From Vulcanisaeta sp. JCM 16161 (lineage in GTDB: Archaea; Thermoproteota; Thermoprotei; Thermoproteales; Thermocladiaceae), in assembly GCF_001316285.1 (NCBI RefSeq), contig NZ_BBDO01000001.1, positions 310,001 through 374,000 of the forward strand: a DNA stretch of 64,000 nt, in the 5' to 3' direction. Positions within the stretch are counted from its first letter, which is position 1; each line of letters begins with the position of its first letter. A program made the position numbers and the translations under genes. The notes beneath the pieces were generated by a model, which saw nothing but the letters and a program-made list of their open reading frames with translations, made no database searches and was not told the DNA's origin. Positions 27,413 to 38,561 of the stretch are shown here, in pieces.

Positions 27413-28480
27413 ATGACTGTTAAGGCATGGTTCGACGCATTAACGGCTAAGCAGCTAGGATTGCCGCGGTATTAAGTATGGAGGGTAGGAGGAATAATAT
27501 AGATTTCATAATAACGTGTAGGAAGTATGATTATGTTGAGGAGGTTCTGGACATGTTTAATCTGCACTATGAGTGTGTTGGTTATCATGGTGAGAGCCTA
27601 GGGAGAAACTGCTAAGAGGTATTGAAAGGCAACTTGCATTGCTAGACGTGGTTAGGGACTTCGACGTTCATATATCGTTAACATCGCCGGACGCAATAAG
27701 GGTCGCCTTTGGTCTTGGTAAGCCAATAATAGCGCTGACCGATACAGCCCACTCATACTTTGTTAATAAATTAACGCTGCCGTTGGCGAATACGGTGATT
27801 GCGCCGTCAGCAATACCAATGAGTGAGTGGGGCCGTTACATACCCAGTGCGGAGATTGATAAGGTTAGGACATTTGACGGAGTTTTCGAACTCATGTGGA
27901 TTAACAGGTTTAAACCAACCGGCAACTCCATTAATAGGTTAGGGCTCAAGAGTAGGGAGTTTATCGTCATTAGGTTTGAGGAGTCCAGGGCTTCGTATTA
28001 CGGCTATGGCGATAGATCGCAGCTATTAATTAGGATGGCAAGGAGGGCGCTTGAGAATGGTTATTACGTGGTTATATTCCCGAGATACCCATACCAGGAG
28101 GAATTGATAAAATCCGAACTCAACCTCTTCCTTAAGCTTGGTAAGTTAATAATACCAAGGAACATGAGGTTGGATGGTCTTGACCTATCGTGCATGCCAG
28201 AGCCGTGATCACCGGCGGCTCAACAATGGCTCACGAAGCGGCGTTGCTAGGTACGCCAGCCATTAGTTACTTTCCACAGCATTACTACATAGATGATTAT
28301 TTAATGAATAAGGGGTTACCACTCTATAGATGTGTAGATGAGGATTGCCTCACAGTACTTGACTCAATCCTGAAATCAGACATTGCCCATGTCGATACGA
28401 GCTCAGTACTGAATAGGATGGAGGACCCAACAGAGCTCATCATTAATGAGATAAAGAGACTTGCGGACAGCGGTAAATAG
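27413..28480 (+). CDS. DUF354-family glycosyltransferase-like protein (three frameshifts)
   Basis: DUF354 proteins have a GT-B-like fold related to UDP-GlcNAc 2-epimerases and glycosyltransferases; their reaction is unproven. Recognisable motifs are KAWFDALTAKQ at the start, IITCRKYDYVEEVLDMF and YECVGYHGES. Further on come SLTSPDAIRVAFGLGKPII, DTAHSYFVNKLTLPLANTV and, after a break near 28192, CHARAVITGGSTMAHEAALLGTPAI. Missing bases near 27455, 27602 and 28192 explain the three fragments. Repaired length about 357 aa. It heads a cluster with an epimerase and a GT4 transferase, consistent with surface-glycan synthesis. Confidence 0.75.
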
Positions 28481-28529
28481 ACCTTAGTGGGTAATTATTA
28501 TTAAGGTAATCCTATAATCGATGAAATTG

Positions 28530-29406
28530 ATGAAAATATTAGTGACTGGTTCCTCAGGATTCCTAGGAAGAAACATAGTTAATTGCATGAGCTAAAGGCC
28601 ACGATGCGAGGGGCCTCGATATTGTTAAGGCGGAGACCACGGATTACATAGTCGATATAACAAGGAGGGATGATGTGACTAGTCTCTCTAGGGAGGGCTT
28701 TGACGCTATTATTCACCTTGCGGCATTCCCAAACCCAAGGTCATTCACGAACGCGGGCGCTTAAGGGCCTTGATGTTAATGTTGTTGGAACGATAAATAT
28801 GCTGGAACTTGCAAGGATTCTAAATGCTAAGTTCCTGCTTTACTCAACATCAAATGTTTATGGTAAACCCACTAAATTACCCGTTGCGGAGGATGATCCA
28901 TTAAGGCCCTTTGAGGGTTATGGCTGGAGTAAGGTCGCCGCTGAGGCCGCTGCAATGTCTTACCATGTTGTTCATAATGTCCCAGTAATAATATTCAGGC
29001 TGTGGAAGCCCTATGGCCCTTACGACAATGGTGTTGTTGGTATATTCATAACTAGGGCATTAAAGAATGAGACTTGGTGGTCAATAACGGTGGTGTCGAC
29101 ACCACGGACTTCCTCTACGTTGAGGATTTATGCGACGCCACAGAGCTAGCACTTAAGAGGGAGGAGGCGGTTGGTCAAGCCTTCAATATTGGGCTTGGTG
29201 TTGAAACATCAATACTGGACCTGGCTAAGATAGTGGTTAAGTTAGTTGGTTCAAGTTCTAAGATTAATGTTCAACCGAGGACCTCCGAGCCATTTAGGAG
29301 TTACCCAGACGTCAGTAAGGCCATGAGGATCCTCGGCTTTAAACCTAGATACGACCTAGTAAGCGGTTTGAGGGCTACGATTGACTGGTTTAGGCGAAAT
29401 CTATGA
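28530..29406 (+). CDS. NAD-dependent sugar-nucleotide epimerase/dehydratase (several frameshifts)
   Basis: Extended SDR family, UDP-glucose 4-epimerase-like. The Rossmann motif is MKILVTGSSGFLGRN. Then come IIHLAAFPNPR, the Ser/Tyr/Lys triad in LYSTSNVYGKP with GYGWSKVAAEA, and the C-terminal motifs FLYVEDLCDATELAL, FNIGLG and FRSYPDVSKAMRILGFKP. Breaks occur near 28585, 28755 and 29075. The repaired length of about 294 aa fits. Its stop overlaps the GT4 start by 4 bp (ATGA), so they form an operon. Confidence 0.8.
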
Positions 29407-30365
29407 GCATCGCCATGAATTATGCGCTAATCGCCATTACGTCTTTCGTAATCTCATTAATCGCGGTATACGCAATATCCAGGTTGAGGAATCCAAGATT
29501 ATTGGCGCCGGATGTTCATAAGCCGTATAAGGTACTTGTACCTAAGATAGGCGGCGTCTCTGTATTAATCGCCATGGGCGTTGTCACGTTAATGGCTTAC
29601 TTAATCAATGATGCGAGGCTTCTCGCGCTTGGTCTCGTTACTTTAACCGTGGGCCTAATAGGACTTGCTGATGACCTCTGGGGACTACCCGTCAGTGTCA
29701 GGGTATTCCTACCACTAGTACCGTCATTAATAATACCCGTGGTTGTCCATGGCTACATATACATACTCCTGATTGGTCACGTACATAACTTCTTCGTGGT
29801 AGCCTTTCTCTCGATGCTTGCAGTAACCGTTATGGCTAATGCCGTTAATATGCTTGACGTGATGAATGGGATAGTCCCAGTATCGACATTGATGATCTTG
29901 ACCGTTAGTGGAGTCATTTCCTACATGGCTGGCTTTAGCTATGCCTTGCCAGCGACATTAATACTCGTACTCACGGTATTACCACTTGCCGTATTTAACT
30001 GGTACCCTGCCAAGGTCTTTAATGGTAACGTTGGTAGTTACGCACTTGGTGCAATGATGGGCGCATTCATGGTTTTGTACAATGCAGGGACACAGGGTGT
30101 GATATCGGCACTGCCATACATAATAAATGGCTTCCTAATAGTCATAACCGCTAGGGGCTTCAAGCCTAGGGAGACCTTGAAGAGACCTGTGATTGTGAAT
30201 GATGGAGTAATCCATGCAAATAAAGTCCCTGGATCACCAACTACCTTAGTTAAGCTAATGGTGATGAGAAGGTCGAAAACCGAGAGGGAGGTTGTTCACG
30301 ATATATTACTACTATTCCTAATAACTAGCCTCGCCTCACTCTCACTGCTGGCATTTATTACTTAA
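29403..30365 (+). CDS. GT4-family UDP-GlcNAc/MurNAc-type phospho-sugar transferase (WecA/MraY/AglH-like)
   Basis: 320-aa integral membrane enzyme with about 9-10 hydrophobic spans. It transfers a sugar phosphate from a UDP-sugar to a polyprenyl (dolichyl) phosphate carrier, the first step of lipid-linked glycan assembly. Motifs are LVPKIGGVSVLI, GLIGLADDLWGL (aspartate pair), MANAVNMLDVMNGI and KVFNGNVGSYALG. In archaea this class starts N-glycan synthesis (AglH) in many lineages; the exact sugar is not determinable here. Intact, and last in the glycan cluster. Confidence 0.85.
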   Translation: MSIAMNYALIAITSFVISLIAVYAISRLRNPRLLAPDVHKPYKVLVPKIGGVSVLIAMGVVTLMAYLINDARLLALGLVTLTVGLIGLADDLWGLPVSVRVFLPLVPSLIIPVVVHGYIYILLIGHVHNFFVVAFLSMLAVTVMANAVNMLDVMNGIVPVSTLMILTVSGVISYMAGFSYALPATLILVLTVLPLAVFNWYPAKVFNGNVGSYALGAMMGAFMVLYNAGTQGVISALPYIINGFLIVITARGFKPRETLKRPVIVNDGVIHANKVPGSPTTLVKLMVMRRSKTEREVVHDILLLFLITSLASLSLLAFIT

Positions 30366-30791
30366 CCACAATAGCCTCCTTAATACTTATATTCGAACCA
30401 CTCGTAATATAGACACTCTTCATATTACTCAATTCCCTAAGCACACCTAAATAGAACGTTGCCTCCATGAAATCAGTCTGCTCCTCAAGCTCCTTGGCTT
30501 TCTCCTTTTAATCATGTTCACGAAATCCTCAATGCCCATTCCATATTTACGCTCTAAATCCTTAATCATGACCTTAAACGTCTCGGGCCTATACTCACCA
30601 TAATCATTAATACATGGTGGTGGGCTTAGCCCAACCTGTCTCGTTAGGTTGACTATGTATGGACATGTGGCTGGGTCCCTACCAGCTGGGCAATGTTCCT
30701 GGCAAACTACCATCGCATACCTCAAAATCCTCTCGAGGATGCTTAATGGCATTACTACGTATTCCTCCTCGGGATCGAGTCTAATCTCCAT
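30358..30791 (-). CDS. Hypothetical protein with a Cys-rich segment (one frameshift)
   Basis: Starts MEIRLDPEEEYVVMPLSILERIL. Five Cys lie between residues 29 and 59 (VCQEHCPAGRDPATC and PPCIND), a possible metal or Fe-S site. After a break near 30505 the other frame gives KREKAKELEEQTDFMEATFYLGVL and ends IKEAIVVK. The repaired length is about 144 aa. Its end overlaps the convergent GT4 gene by 8 bp. Not recognised. Confidence 0.5.
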
Positions 30792-30832
30792 TGATGGTCA
30801 TTAATAAGCCCTGGAATTACTAAATAAAGTTT

Positions 30833-32080
30833 TCAAGCACATTCTTTACTAATGGCGCTACCCATCGGCGTTGACTCAAGAACTGCACCCCTCTTTACAA
30901 CAGCTAAGACCTTATTCCTACCCAACTCATAACTTAACCACCTATAGTTAGGCACATCCCAAATGACGATATCAGCCAAGTAACCAGGCTGTATGATGCC
31001 CCTATCCCTAAAGCCTAAACTGTACGCTGCATTTACTGTGGATGCCATTAGGACCTCGATAGGGGTCATACCGAGCAGGTATGTGGCTAACTCCATCGCA
31101 TACTGCATGTTTAGGGACCAGGAATTTGGGCTGAAGTCTGTACCAAGCGCGATGGGTATACCCGCACTCCTCAATGCTCTAACGGGTGGTCTCTTATTAG
31201 TCATTAATGAAAGTATTGTCACAGGTAACAAAGTCGCCACTGAACCCCTCTCAGCGATTAACCCAATGTTGTGCTCGGGCAAATTAAGCAGGTGATCGAG
31301 TGATGTAACGTTAAACTCCTTAACTAAGCCGCTACACCCAATGTAGCTATCTCATCGGCATGAAGCCTAAGTCCAAGGCCCCTCCCCGAAGCCTCCCTAA
31401 GTATGGACCTGGTCTCCTCAACCGTAAATGCACCTTCATCACAGAACACATCAACAAACCTTGCTAAGTCTCTCACCTTATCAAGCGTGTTTATCACGGC
31501 ATTAACGTAATCCCCCCTATCCATGTTCCTTGGTGGTACGTGAACTAAGTACGTCGCACAACATCAATGGGCGCTTTGGTCGATACCTCATTAATTATCC
31601 TTAGAAGTCTAATTTCCTGGCCTGGGTCAATCCCATAACCACTCTTGACCTCTATCGTTGTCGTGCCATACCTCACAACCTCAAATAATCTCTTAAGGAG
31701 TGTCTCCCTAGCTCGTTATCCGTTGCGCTAACTGTGGCGTTAACAGTCCTGTAAATACCGCCACCCCTCCTGAGTATCTCCTCATATGGAACACCCTCGA
31801 GCTTAAGCTCAAGTTCATCCTCCCTAGAACCGGCAAAGAGTAGGTGCGTGTGTGGGTCCACGAGTCCAGCCGTTACCAGGGATTCCTCGGCGGGGATTCT
31901 GCACTTACCCTCATACTTCCTACTTATAGAGCTCCATGAACCAACGTCTACTATCTTATCGTCATTAACCGCTATACCTGCATCTTCAATAATTAATACT
32001 GGGTCTCCATACCTCCAGGGCATTGACTTAGCAGTAACTAACTGCTTAATTGGACCAATGAGTAGGGAGACCCTGCTCAT
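30833..32080 (-). CDS. hutI: Imidazolonepropionase (frameshifts)
   Basis: Third step of histidine degradation: hydrolyses 4-imidazolone-5-propanoate to N-formimino-L-glutamate. Amidohydrolase motifs are VDPHTHLLFAGSREDE, LEGVPYEEILRRGGGIYRTV, VEVKSGYG and FCDEGAFTVEET. Further on come LRLHADEI, SLDHL and ALGTDFSPNSW. The gene is split into three open segments by indels near 31710, 31560 and 31325. Repaired length about 415 aa, normal for HutI. The other hut genes lie at 36354 (hutH) and 47958 (hutU). Confidence 0.85.
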
Positions 32081-32131
32081 AATGTGATTGTTTAGCGTAT
32101 GTTTAAAAAGATTCCATTTTAACTAACTAAC

Positions 32132-33896
32132 GTGTCCGTGGATAAGGATAGGGTTAGGGATATTGCCCTAAAGCATGCATTAATCAATGCCGTAAAGTTT
32201 AATGGAAAGGCAAATATGAACGCGGTCATTTCCAAGGTATTCGCCGAAGACCCATCACTTAGGTCCGTGGCCAAGGAGGTCGCTCAAATAGTCAAGGAGG
32301 TTATTGATTACGTGAATTCCCTGAACATTGATGAACAAAGAAACCTGCTAATGAGTAGGTGGCCTGAGGCCCTTGGGGAGAGGAGGGTTGAGTCCTATAG
32401 GAAGGGTATTGAGGACTTACCGCCATTACCCAATGATAGTAAGTACGAGGTAATAACACTCAGGTTCGCGCCAAACCCGGACTTCGTACTCCACCTAGGC
32501 AGTGCTAGGCCTGCCATTATTAATTACGCATACAAGCTGAAGTACGAGGGTCTAGGTAGGAGGGCTAAGTTCATACTTAGGTTTGAGGATACCGACCCAA
32601 GAACAAAGAGACCACTTCCCGAGGCCTATGATGCGATAAGGGAGGACTTAAAGTGGCTTGGTATTAAGTGGGATGAGGAGTACATACAGTCGGATAGGTT
32701 GGAGATTTACTACGACATTGCCAGGAAAATCATTGAGAAGGGTGGCGCCTACGTCGCTGCGAAGGACACCGAGTGCACGCCAGATGATTGGAAGAAGTCT
32801 AAGGTAACCGGTAAGCCATGTAGGAATAGGGATGCTGACCCAAGTATTAATCTTGAGCTTTTTGATAGGATGCTTGAGGGCCGCTATGGGAGGGTGAGGC
32901 GATCATGGTGATAAAGACTGACCTACAGCACCCGGACCCGAGCGTTAGGGATTGGGTCGCCATGAGGATCATAGACACGACCAAGCACCCGCACCCTAGG
33001 GTTGGTTCTAAGTACATTGTTTGGCCCACGTATAACTTCTCCGTATCAATTGACGACCACCTAATGGCATAACACACATACTCAGGGCTCAGGAACATTC
33101 CGTAAATACCGTTAAACAATCCTTTATTTACGCATACATGGGTTGGGAACAACCTGAGGCTATACATTTCGGTAGGCTTAAGATAGTTGGCATGACACTG
33201 AGCAAGACGAAACTAAAGGCATTGGGGATTAAGTGGGACGACATTAGATTACCGACACTAGCAGGCCTTAGAAACAGGGGTATTCAGCCAGAGGCCATTT
33301 GGAACATAATGCTCCAGGTAGGTGTTAAGCCCACGGATGCCACGATATCCTCAGCGAACCTATTCGCTGAGAATAGGAAGATAATTGAGCCAAGGGCTAA
33401 TAGGTACATGGCCGTGATAGACCCCGTTAAGGTAGTAATTGAGGGCGTTACGGAGGAGTTGACGGCCAGGTTACCAATGCACCCATCATTCCCAGAACGT
33501 GGATTTAGAACAATAACCCTAAAGCCAGTCGATGATAAGGTAACGGTATTCATAAGCAAACCTGACCATGACAAGGCGGGCCCAGGTTCCGTAATTCGCC
33601 TGATGGAGCTCGTTAACATAGAGGTGATGAGTAAGGGTGAAGGCGCACTGGTTGCACGAATACATAGTAAGGACCTTGAGAGTGCCAGGAAGGTTAATGC
33701 GCCAATAATCCAGTGGGTACCGCCTGATGGATTACCAATAAGGGTTATAAGGCCTGACGACCTAAAGCTTATTGAGGATACGGGGCTTGCGGAACCAGCC
33801 GTGGAGCAGGTAAGTAATGGCGAGATCATACAGTTCATGAGGTATGGCTTTGTAAAGAAGGTTGGGCACGATAAGTTTATCTACGTTCATGATTGA
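32132..33896 (+). CDS. gltX: Glutamyl-tRNA synthetase (two frameshifts)
   Basis: Charges tRNA with glutamate (archaeal class Ic enzyme, related to GlnRS). The N-terminal helical extension (residues 1-100) is archaeal-type. The HIGH-like motif is in [17 protein letters not shown] and the KMSKS-like motif in GMTLSKTKL. Breaks near 32895 and 33070 divide the catalytic core; the intervening frame reads [20 protein letters not shown] and [16 protein letters not shown]. Repaired length about 588 aa. GTG start with TATA-like GTTTAAAAAG about 27 nt upstream. Essential, so the breaks are likely errors. Confidence 0.92.
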
Positions 33897-33960
33897 GACG
33901 ACACGATAAATTTGCGCAAAATAAATTTAATTCGTTTCGTGAAAATACTAAGCCAGGTGT

Positions 33961-35048
33961 ATGAGGGTATGGTATAGGTGTTCGAGGTGTGGCTATACAG
34001 TAGAGGCATCTTCATGGCTTTGGCGATGCCCAAGGTGCGGTAATCCACTTGATTTAGTTATTGATGGTTTAAAACTTACGTTAAGTGAACGTAGAGGTCT
34101 ATGGAGGTTCTCCAGTGTAATACCCGCAAAACCCCTGATTAGCTTAGGCGAGGCTTCACGCCATTAGTTAATGCTGACTTTCTCGGCAGGAACGTTTATC
34201 TAAAGCTTGAGTACTTGAATCCGACGGGCTCATTTAAGGATAGGGGCTCGGCCGTCGCCGTGTCGAGGGCTCTAGAGCTTGGCGTCAAGGCCGTGGTTGA
34301 GGACTCGAGCGGTAATGCGGGAATATCCGTAGCAGCCTACGCAGCTGCTGCTGGGGTTAAGGCTAGGATCTACGTACCTAAGGACGCGCCTGAGGGTAAG
34401 AAGAACCTCATAAGGTCGTTGGGGGCTGAGTTGATTGAGGTTCAGTCCAGGGATGAGGCGAGTAGGATGGCGATAGAATCCGTGGGACCTGGCGAGGCCT
34501 ACATTGGCCATGCATGGAATCCCTGGTTTTTACAGGGCACAAAGACTCTGGCCTATGAATTACTTGATCAGTTAGGGCATGTTCCTGATGCCGTGGTTCT
34601 CCCAGTATCGGCAGGTACGTTACTCCTTGGTCTATGGATTGGTTTCAATGAATTATTGAACCTGGGCCTCATTAATAGGGTACCGCGGCTTTACGCAGTT
34701 CAGGCGCAGGGATTTGCCAGCCTCTACGAAAGGATGCACGGCAATTATATAAGGGAGCCAACAAAGCTCGCGGATGCGCTCAGGGTATATAATCCACCTA
34801 GGATTGAGCAGATGGTTAATGCAATTAGGGAAAGCAATGGCGATGCCCTGGTAATAACGGACGACGAGCTCCTGCAATCATGGAAGTCACTGCTAAGGAG
34901 GGGGTTCATTATTGAACCAAGCAGTGCAATAGCTCTCTCTGGTTACATGAAATTGCTTAGCAATAATCATATTGATAAGGATGAGGAGACCGTGATAGTT
35001 CTAACGGGCAGTGGCTTAAAGTATATAGATATAATGAGTAAAATATAA
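33961..35048 (+). CDS. thrC: Threonine synthase (one frameshift)
   Basis: PLP enzyme converting O-phosphohomoserine to threonine. An N-terminal zinc ribbon (YRCSRCGYT and WRCPRCGNP) precedes the PLP fold. The Schiff-base lysine is in NPTGSFKDRGSAVAV and the phosphate/cofactor loop in VEDSSGNAGISVAAYAA. VLPVSAGTLLLGL and IVLTGSGLKY follow. A missing base near 34160 separates the first 67 residues. Repaired length about 363 aa fits archaeal ThrC. Some relatives are cysteate or other beta-replacing synthases, so specificity is not proven. Confidence 0.82.
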
Positions 35049-35103
35049 TGAAATATATTTAGCAAGAGAAACCTTTATAAACACGTACTATTCCCTACGT
35101 ATC

Positions 35104-36289
35104 GTGAGGGTCTCGACAAGGAGCAACGCATTTCCTGGGTCGGCCATTAGGGGTGTTAATGAGGAGGTTGTTAGGCTTGAGAAATCTGGCGTTAAGGTTT
35201 ATGGCTTCCACATAGGCCAGCCTGGTCTTCCGCCTAGTAGGGAGTTGCTTCTTGAGTTTACGAAGGAGCTTCTCGAGAGACCCTTTGAGTACAGCATGTA
35301 CACGCCAAGCAGTGGTATTGAGGAATTGAGAGAAGCGATAGCCGAAGACTACACGAAATACTCGGGGGTTAAGGTGGGTGCTGATAATGTTTCTGTAACC
35401 GCAGGCTCTGCTGAGGCAATTTTGGCGGCTTTCATGGCCATAATCGACGAGGGCGATTACGTAATCCTCTTCGACCCAACCTACCTAATGTATGAACCGG
35501 TCATTAATTACCTGGGCGGTAGGGTCATTAAGGTTAGGGCTAGGGAGGAGCTTGGTTGGGAGCCAGGTGAGGAGGATGTTAAGGCCGTGATGAGTAGAAG
35601 AGTTAAGGCGATAATAGCCGTTAACCCAGACAATCCAACCGGCAGGGTTCTCGGTGAATCGATGATTAAGTTATTGGTTGATCTAGCCCATGACTATGAC
35701 GCATTCCTAATCTATGACGAGGCCTATAGACACCTTTACTACGAGGCTCCCACACATACGCCGTTAGGTATGGTCTTGAGAACGTCATCGCCCTGAACAC
35801 ATTCTCCAAGGATCCGGCAATGCCTGGGTGGAGACTTGGCTATGTGATCGCCCACGACGACTTCATGAAGGTGTTTAATAGGGTTAAGCAGTATACGAAC
35901 CTAAACCCACCAACACCCGCCCAGTACGCTGGATTACTATACCTGAGGAAGTATAAGGAGAAGTACATAGGTGAGACCTTGCCGATTTATAAGTCGAGGA
36001 TGGAGGCCATGTACAAAGCCATTAAGGAGTACCTACCAGAGGCCACGGTCATAAAGCCAAGGGCCGGCCTATTCATGTTCCCAAACCTAAAACCATACCT
36101 AGACAAACTTAGCATTGATGATTACGCATTTGCCATGAGACTCGTTAAGGAGACACATGTTGCGGTAGTGCCTGGGTCGGCCTTTGGTGAGGCAGGTAAC
36201 TGCATGTTAGGATGACCTTCGCGAGAGAGAATGAGAAGGATATCGAGACTGGCATTAAGATAATGGCCGATTATATATTAAGGCTCTAG
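35104..36289 (+). CDS. Class I/II PLP-dependent aminotransferase (two frameshifts)
   Basis: Fold-type I aminotransferase of the aspartate aminotransferase group, about 395 aa repaired. It begins STRSNAFPGSAIRGVNEEV. Motifs are FHIGQPGLPPSR, VTAGSAEAILAAF, NPDNPTGRV and YDEAYRHLYYE. After a break near 35780 it reads NTFSKDPAMPGWRLGYV, with the PLP-binding Lys. Another break near 36205 precedes RMTFARENEKDIETGI and the stop at 36287-36289. GTG start with TATA-like TTTATAAAC upstream. The amino-acid substrate is not identifiable, though it adjoins threonine synthase. Confidence 0.83.
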
Positions 36290-36353
36290 GGGCGTCTAAA
36301 TGACTATATTGAGGAAAATAAATTAATAATTTACATAGCATTCTTAGGACCGT

Positions 36354-37849
36354 ATGGTTGTGAAAATCGGCGTAAGCGCACACCTGACCCTGGAAGATAT
36401 CGTTAACGTTTCAAGGAATTATGAGGAGACTAAGTTGAGCGATGATGCCTTAAATGCAATGGAGCGGTCTCGTAAAGTCCTTGAGGAGCTTATTCATGGC
36501 AATGTGAGGATATACGGTGTCAACACCGGGCTTGGCGATTTATACAACGTGACCGTTAACCCCGAGGATGTGGCTAAGTACTCACTTGAAATGCTTATCG
36601 ATCACTCAACCGGCGTTGGCGATTACGCACCCGATGATTGGGTTCGGGCAACAATGCTCATTAGGGCGCATCAATTATCACAGGGATACAGTGGTATTAG
36701 GGGTATCATCGTGGAGAGACTGATCGATTTCCTAAATATGAGAATAATACCATTAATCCCGAGGTACGGTTCAGTGGGTGCGTCAGGGGACCTGGCGCCG
36801 CTGGCTCACATGGCATTAACCCTATTGGGTAAGGGATTTGTTAAGTACCAGGCAGGGTAATGCCGAGCGCTGAGGCCCTTAGGTTGGCCGGTCTCGATGA
36901 ATTAAGGCTTAGTTATAAGGAGGCATTATCACTGATTAACGGAACCAGTTATAGCACAGCCATAGCCTCACTGGGCATTTGGGATTCCTATCGGTTATTG
37001 AGGGCTGCTGTGGCGGTCATGGCGCTTATGATTGAGGCTTCACGGGCAGGTACGGCACCATTGAGTACTGAGGCAAATTCCATTAAGTTGCATAAGGGTG
37101 AGCTTGAGGTTGCAAGGGTAATTAGTGAATTAATAGTTGATAGTAGGAACGTGAACACCAGCGGTAGAACCCAGGACCCATACTCAATAAGGTGCATACC
37201 CCAGGTACTCGGCTCAGTACTTGACGCGCTTAATTGGGCATTACGTAATGTATTAAACGAGGCCAATTCCGTGAGTGATAACCCAGTAATAATTAATAAT
37301 GGCGTTTACTCGACCTGCCACTTCCACGGACAATACATAGCCCTTTCGACAGACCTTCTCAACACGTCATTGGCGGTACTTGGTAACTTAATTGAGAGGC
37401 AAATCGCTCAATTGCTCAGGAAGGAAATAAATAACGTTAGTAACTACCTAGCCGGTGGTCCTTGGCGCGTTGGTTTAATGCTGACTCAATACACGGCCGC
37501 CGCATTATCCGCGAGGCTTAGGGAGTTGGCGACGCCATCCACGGTGCAGAACATACCAACCAGTGGTTTTCAGGAGGATGTTAACTCAATGAGCGCAAAC
37601 TCTGCGATAAAGCTTCACGAGGTAAATTCATTAATTGCGCAGTTAATAGCTATACTCGCCTACGACGCCTACGTAGTGGCTAACTCCAATAATGCATGCA
37701 AGAACTGCGGTAAAGTGACTACCCGCGTATATTACGTTGTTAGTAAGTATGTGGCGGATGCGCAATCACACAATGAGGCAATAACGAGGTTGGTGGATGC
37801 AATTGATGAGCTTTCAAGCCTTGCTGACTTAAGGATTAATCCATGGTAA
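36354..37849 (+). CDS. hutH: Histidine ammonia-lyase (one frameshift)
   Basis: First step of histidine degradation: removes ammonia to give urocanate. The MIO prosthetic group forms from Ala-Ser-Gly in GSVGASGDLAPLAH (residues 143-145). The catalytic Tyr is in VRIYGVNTGLGD (Tyr 54), and VSDNPVI and the FQEDVNSMSANSA segment are conserved. One missing base near 36858 splits the gene; the repaired length of about 499 aa is normal. Its end overlaps rpiA on the other strand by 14 bp. Phenylalanine-specific relatives exist, but the window also holds hutU and hutI. Confidence 0.9.
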
Positions 37850-38537
37850 TTACGGACCCATCAGCCCTACCAATTATCACCCTGGAAACCCTCCTACCAC
37901 TAAACACCCCAACCTCAACGACACCCGGCATCTCCTTAATCACCCTCTCTAAATCCTCGATATTCGTTACAGTCCCTGGCATGTAATCAATTATGTAATT
38001 ACCATTGTCAGTAACTATAGGGCCCCTCTTACCACCACCAAACCTGAGCTCGGCCGTGCCACCAAGCTCCTTAAGTCTTGCCTTGATTATGGACCAGGCA
38101 AAGGGAATAACCTCAATCGGTATTGGGTGCTTGCTCGGTATTGAGTCAAACACCTTAGACTCATCAACGATTACCACGAACTCCCTAGCCCAATAATCAA
38201 TTACCTTCTCCCTGGTCAAGGCAGCGCCACCACCCTTAATGAGGTTCTTTTTCCTGTCAACCTCGTCAGCGCCGTCGATGGCGATATCGATGTGATCAAC
38301 TTGCCAGGGATAACGCAATAGATCGGCAAGACCCAGTCTCACGATCTCGATCTCCGTTTCCGTGGATGTCGGCACTAAGAGTACATTACTTATGGCGCCG
38401 TTAATAATCGATCTATGAAGTTCCCTTAGAAAGACCATTGCCGTAGACCCAGTACCAACACCAACAACATAACCATCCCTAACGTACCTAAGGGCCTCCC
38501 TAGCCACGGACTCCCTCGCAATGTCTATGCTACTCAC
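37836..38537 (-). CDS. rpiA: Ribose-5-phosphate isomerase A
   Basis: Interconverts ribose 5-phosphate and ribulose 5-phosphate. 233 aa. Motifs: VVGVGTGSTAMVFLREL (phosphate binding), IAIDGADEVDRKKNLIKGGGAALTREK (catalytic Asp and Lys), and VIVDESK. Start ATG at 38537. The divergent upstream neighbour is dihydropteroate synthase, 25 bp away on the same strand. Ribose metabolism may link with deoC at 15216. Intact. Confidence 0.95.
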   Translation of the reverse strand: MSSIDIARESVAREALRYVRDGYVVGVGTGSTAMVFLRELHRSIINGAISNVLLVPTSTETEIEIVRLGLADLLRYPWQVDHIDIAIDGADEVDRKKNLIKGGGAALTREKVIDYWAREFVVIVDESKVFDSIPSKHPIPIEVIPFAWSIIKARLKELGGTAELRFGGGKRGPIVTDNGNYIIDYMPGTVTNIEDLERVIKEMPGVVEVGVFSGRRVSRVIIGRADGSVITMD

Positions 38538-38561
38538 GTCATCCTTAATTAACCGATAAAT

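Noticed and set aside
32847..33838. Minus-strand open frames of 106 and 184 aa within gltX
   Set aside because: They mirror conserved glutamyl-tRNA synthetase coding sequence and are Ser/Leu/Ile-rich shadow frames with no motifs.
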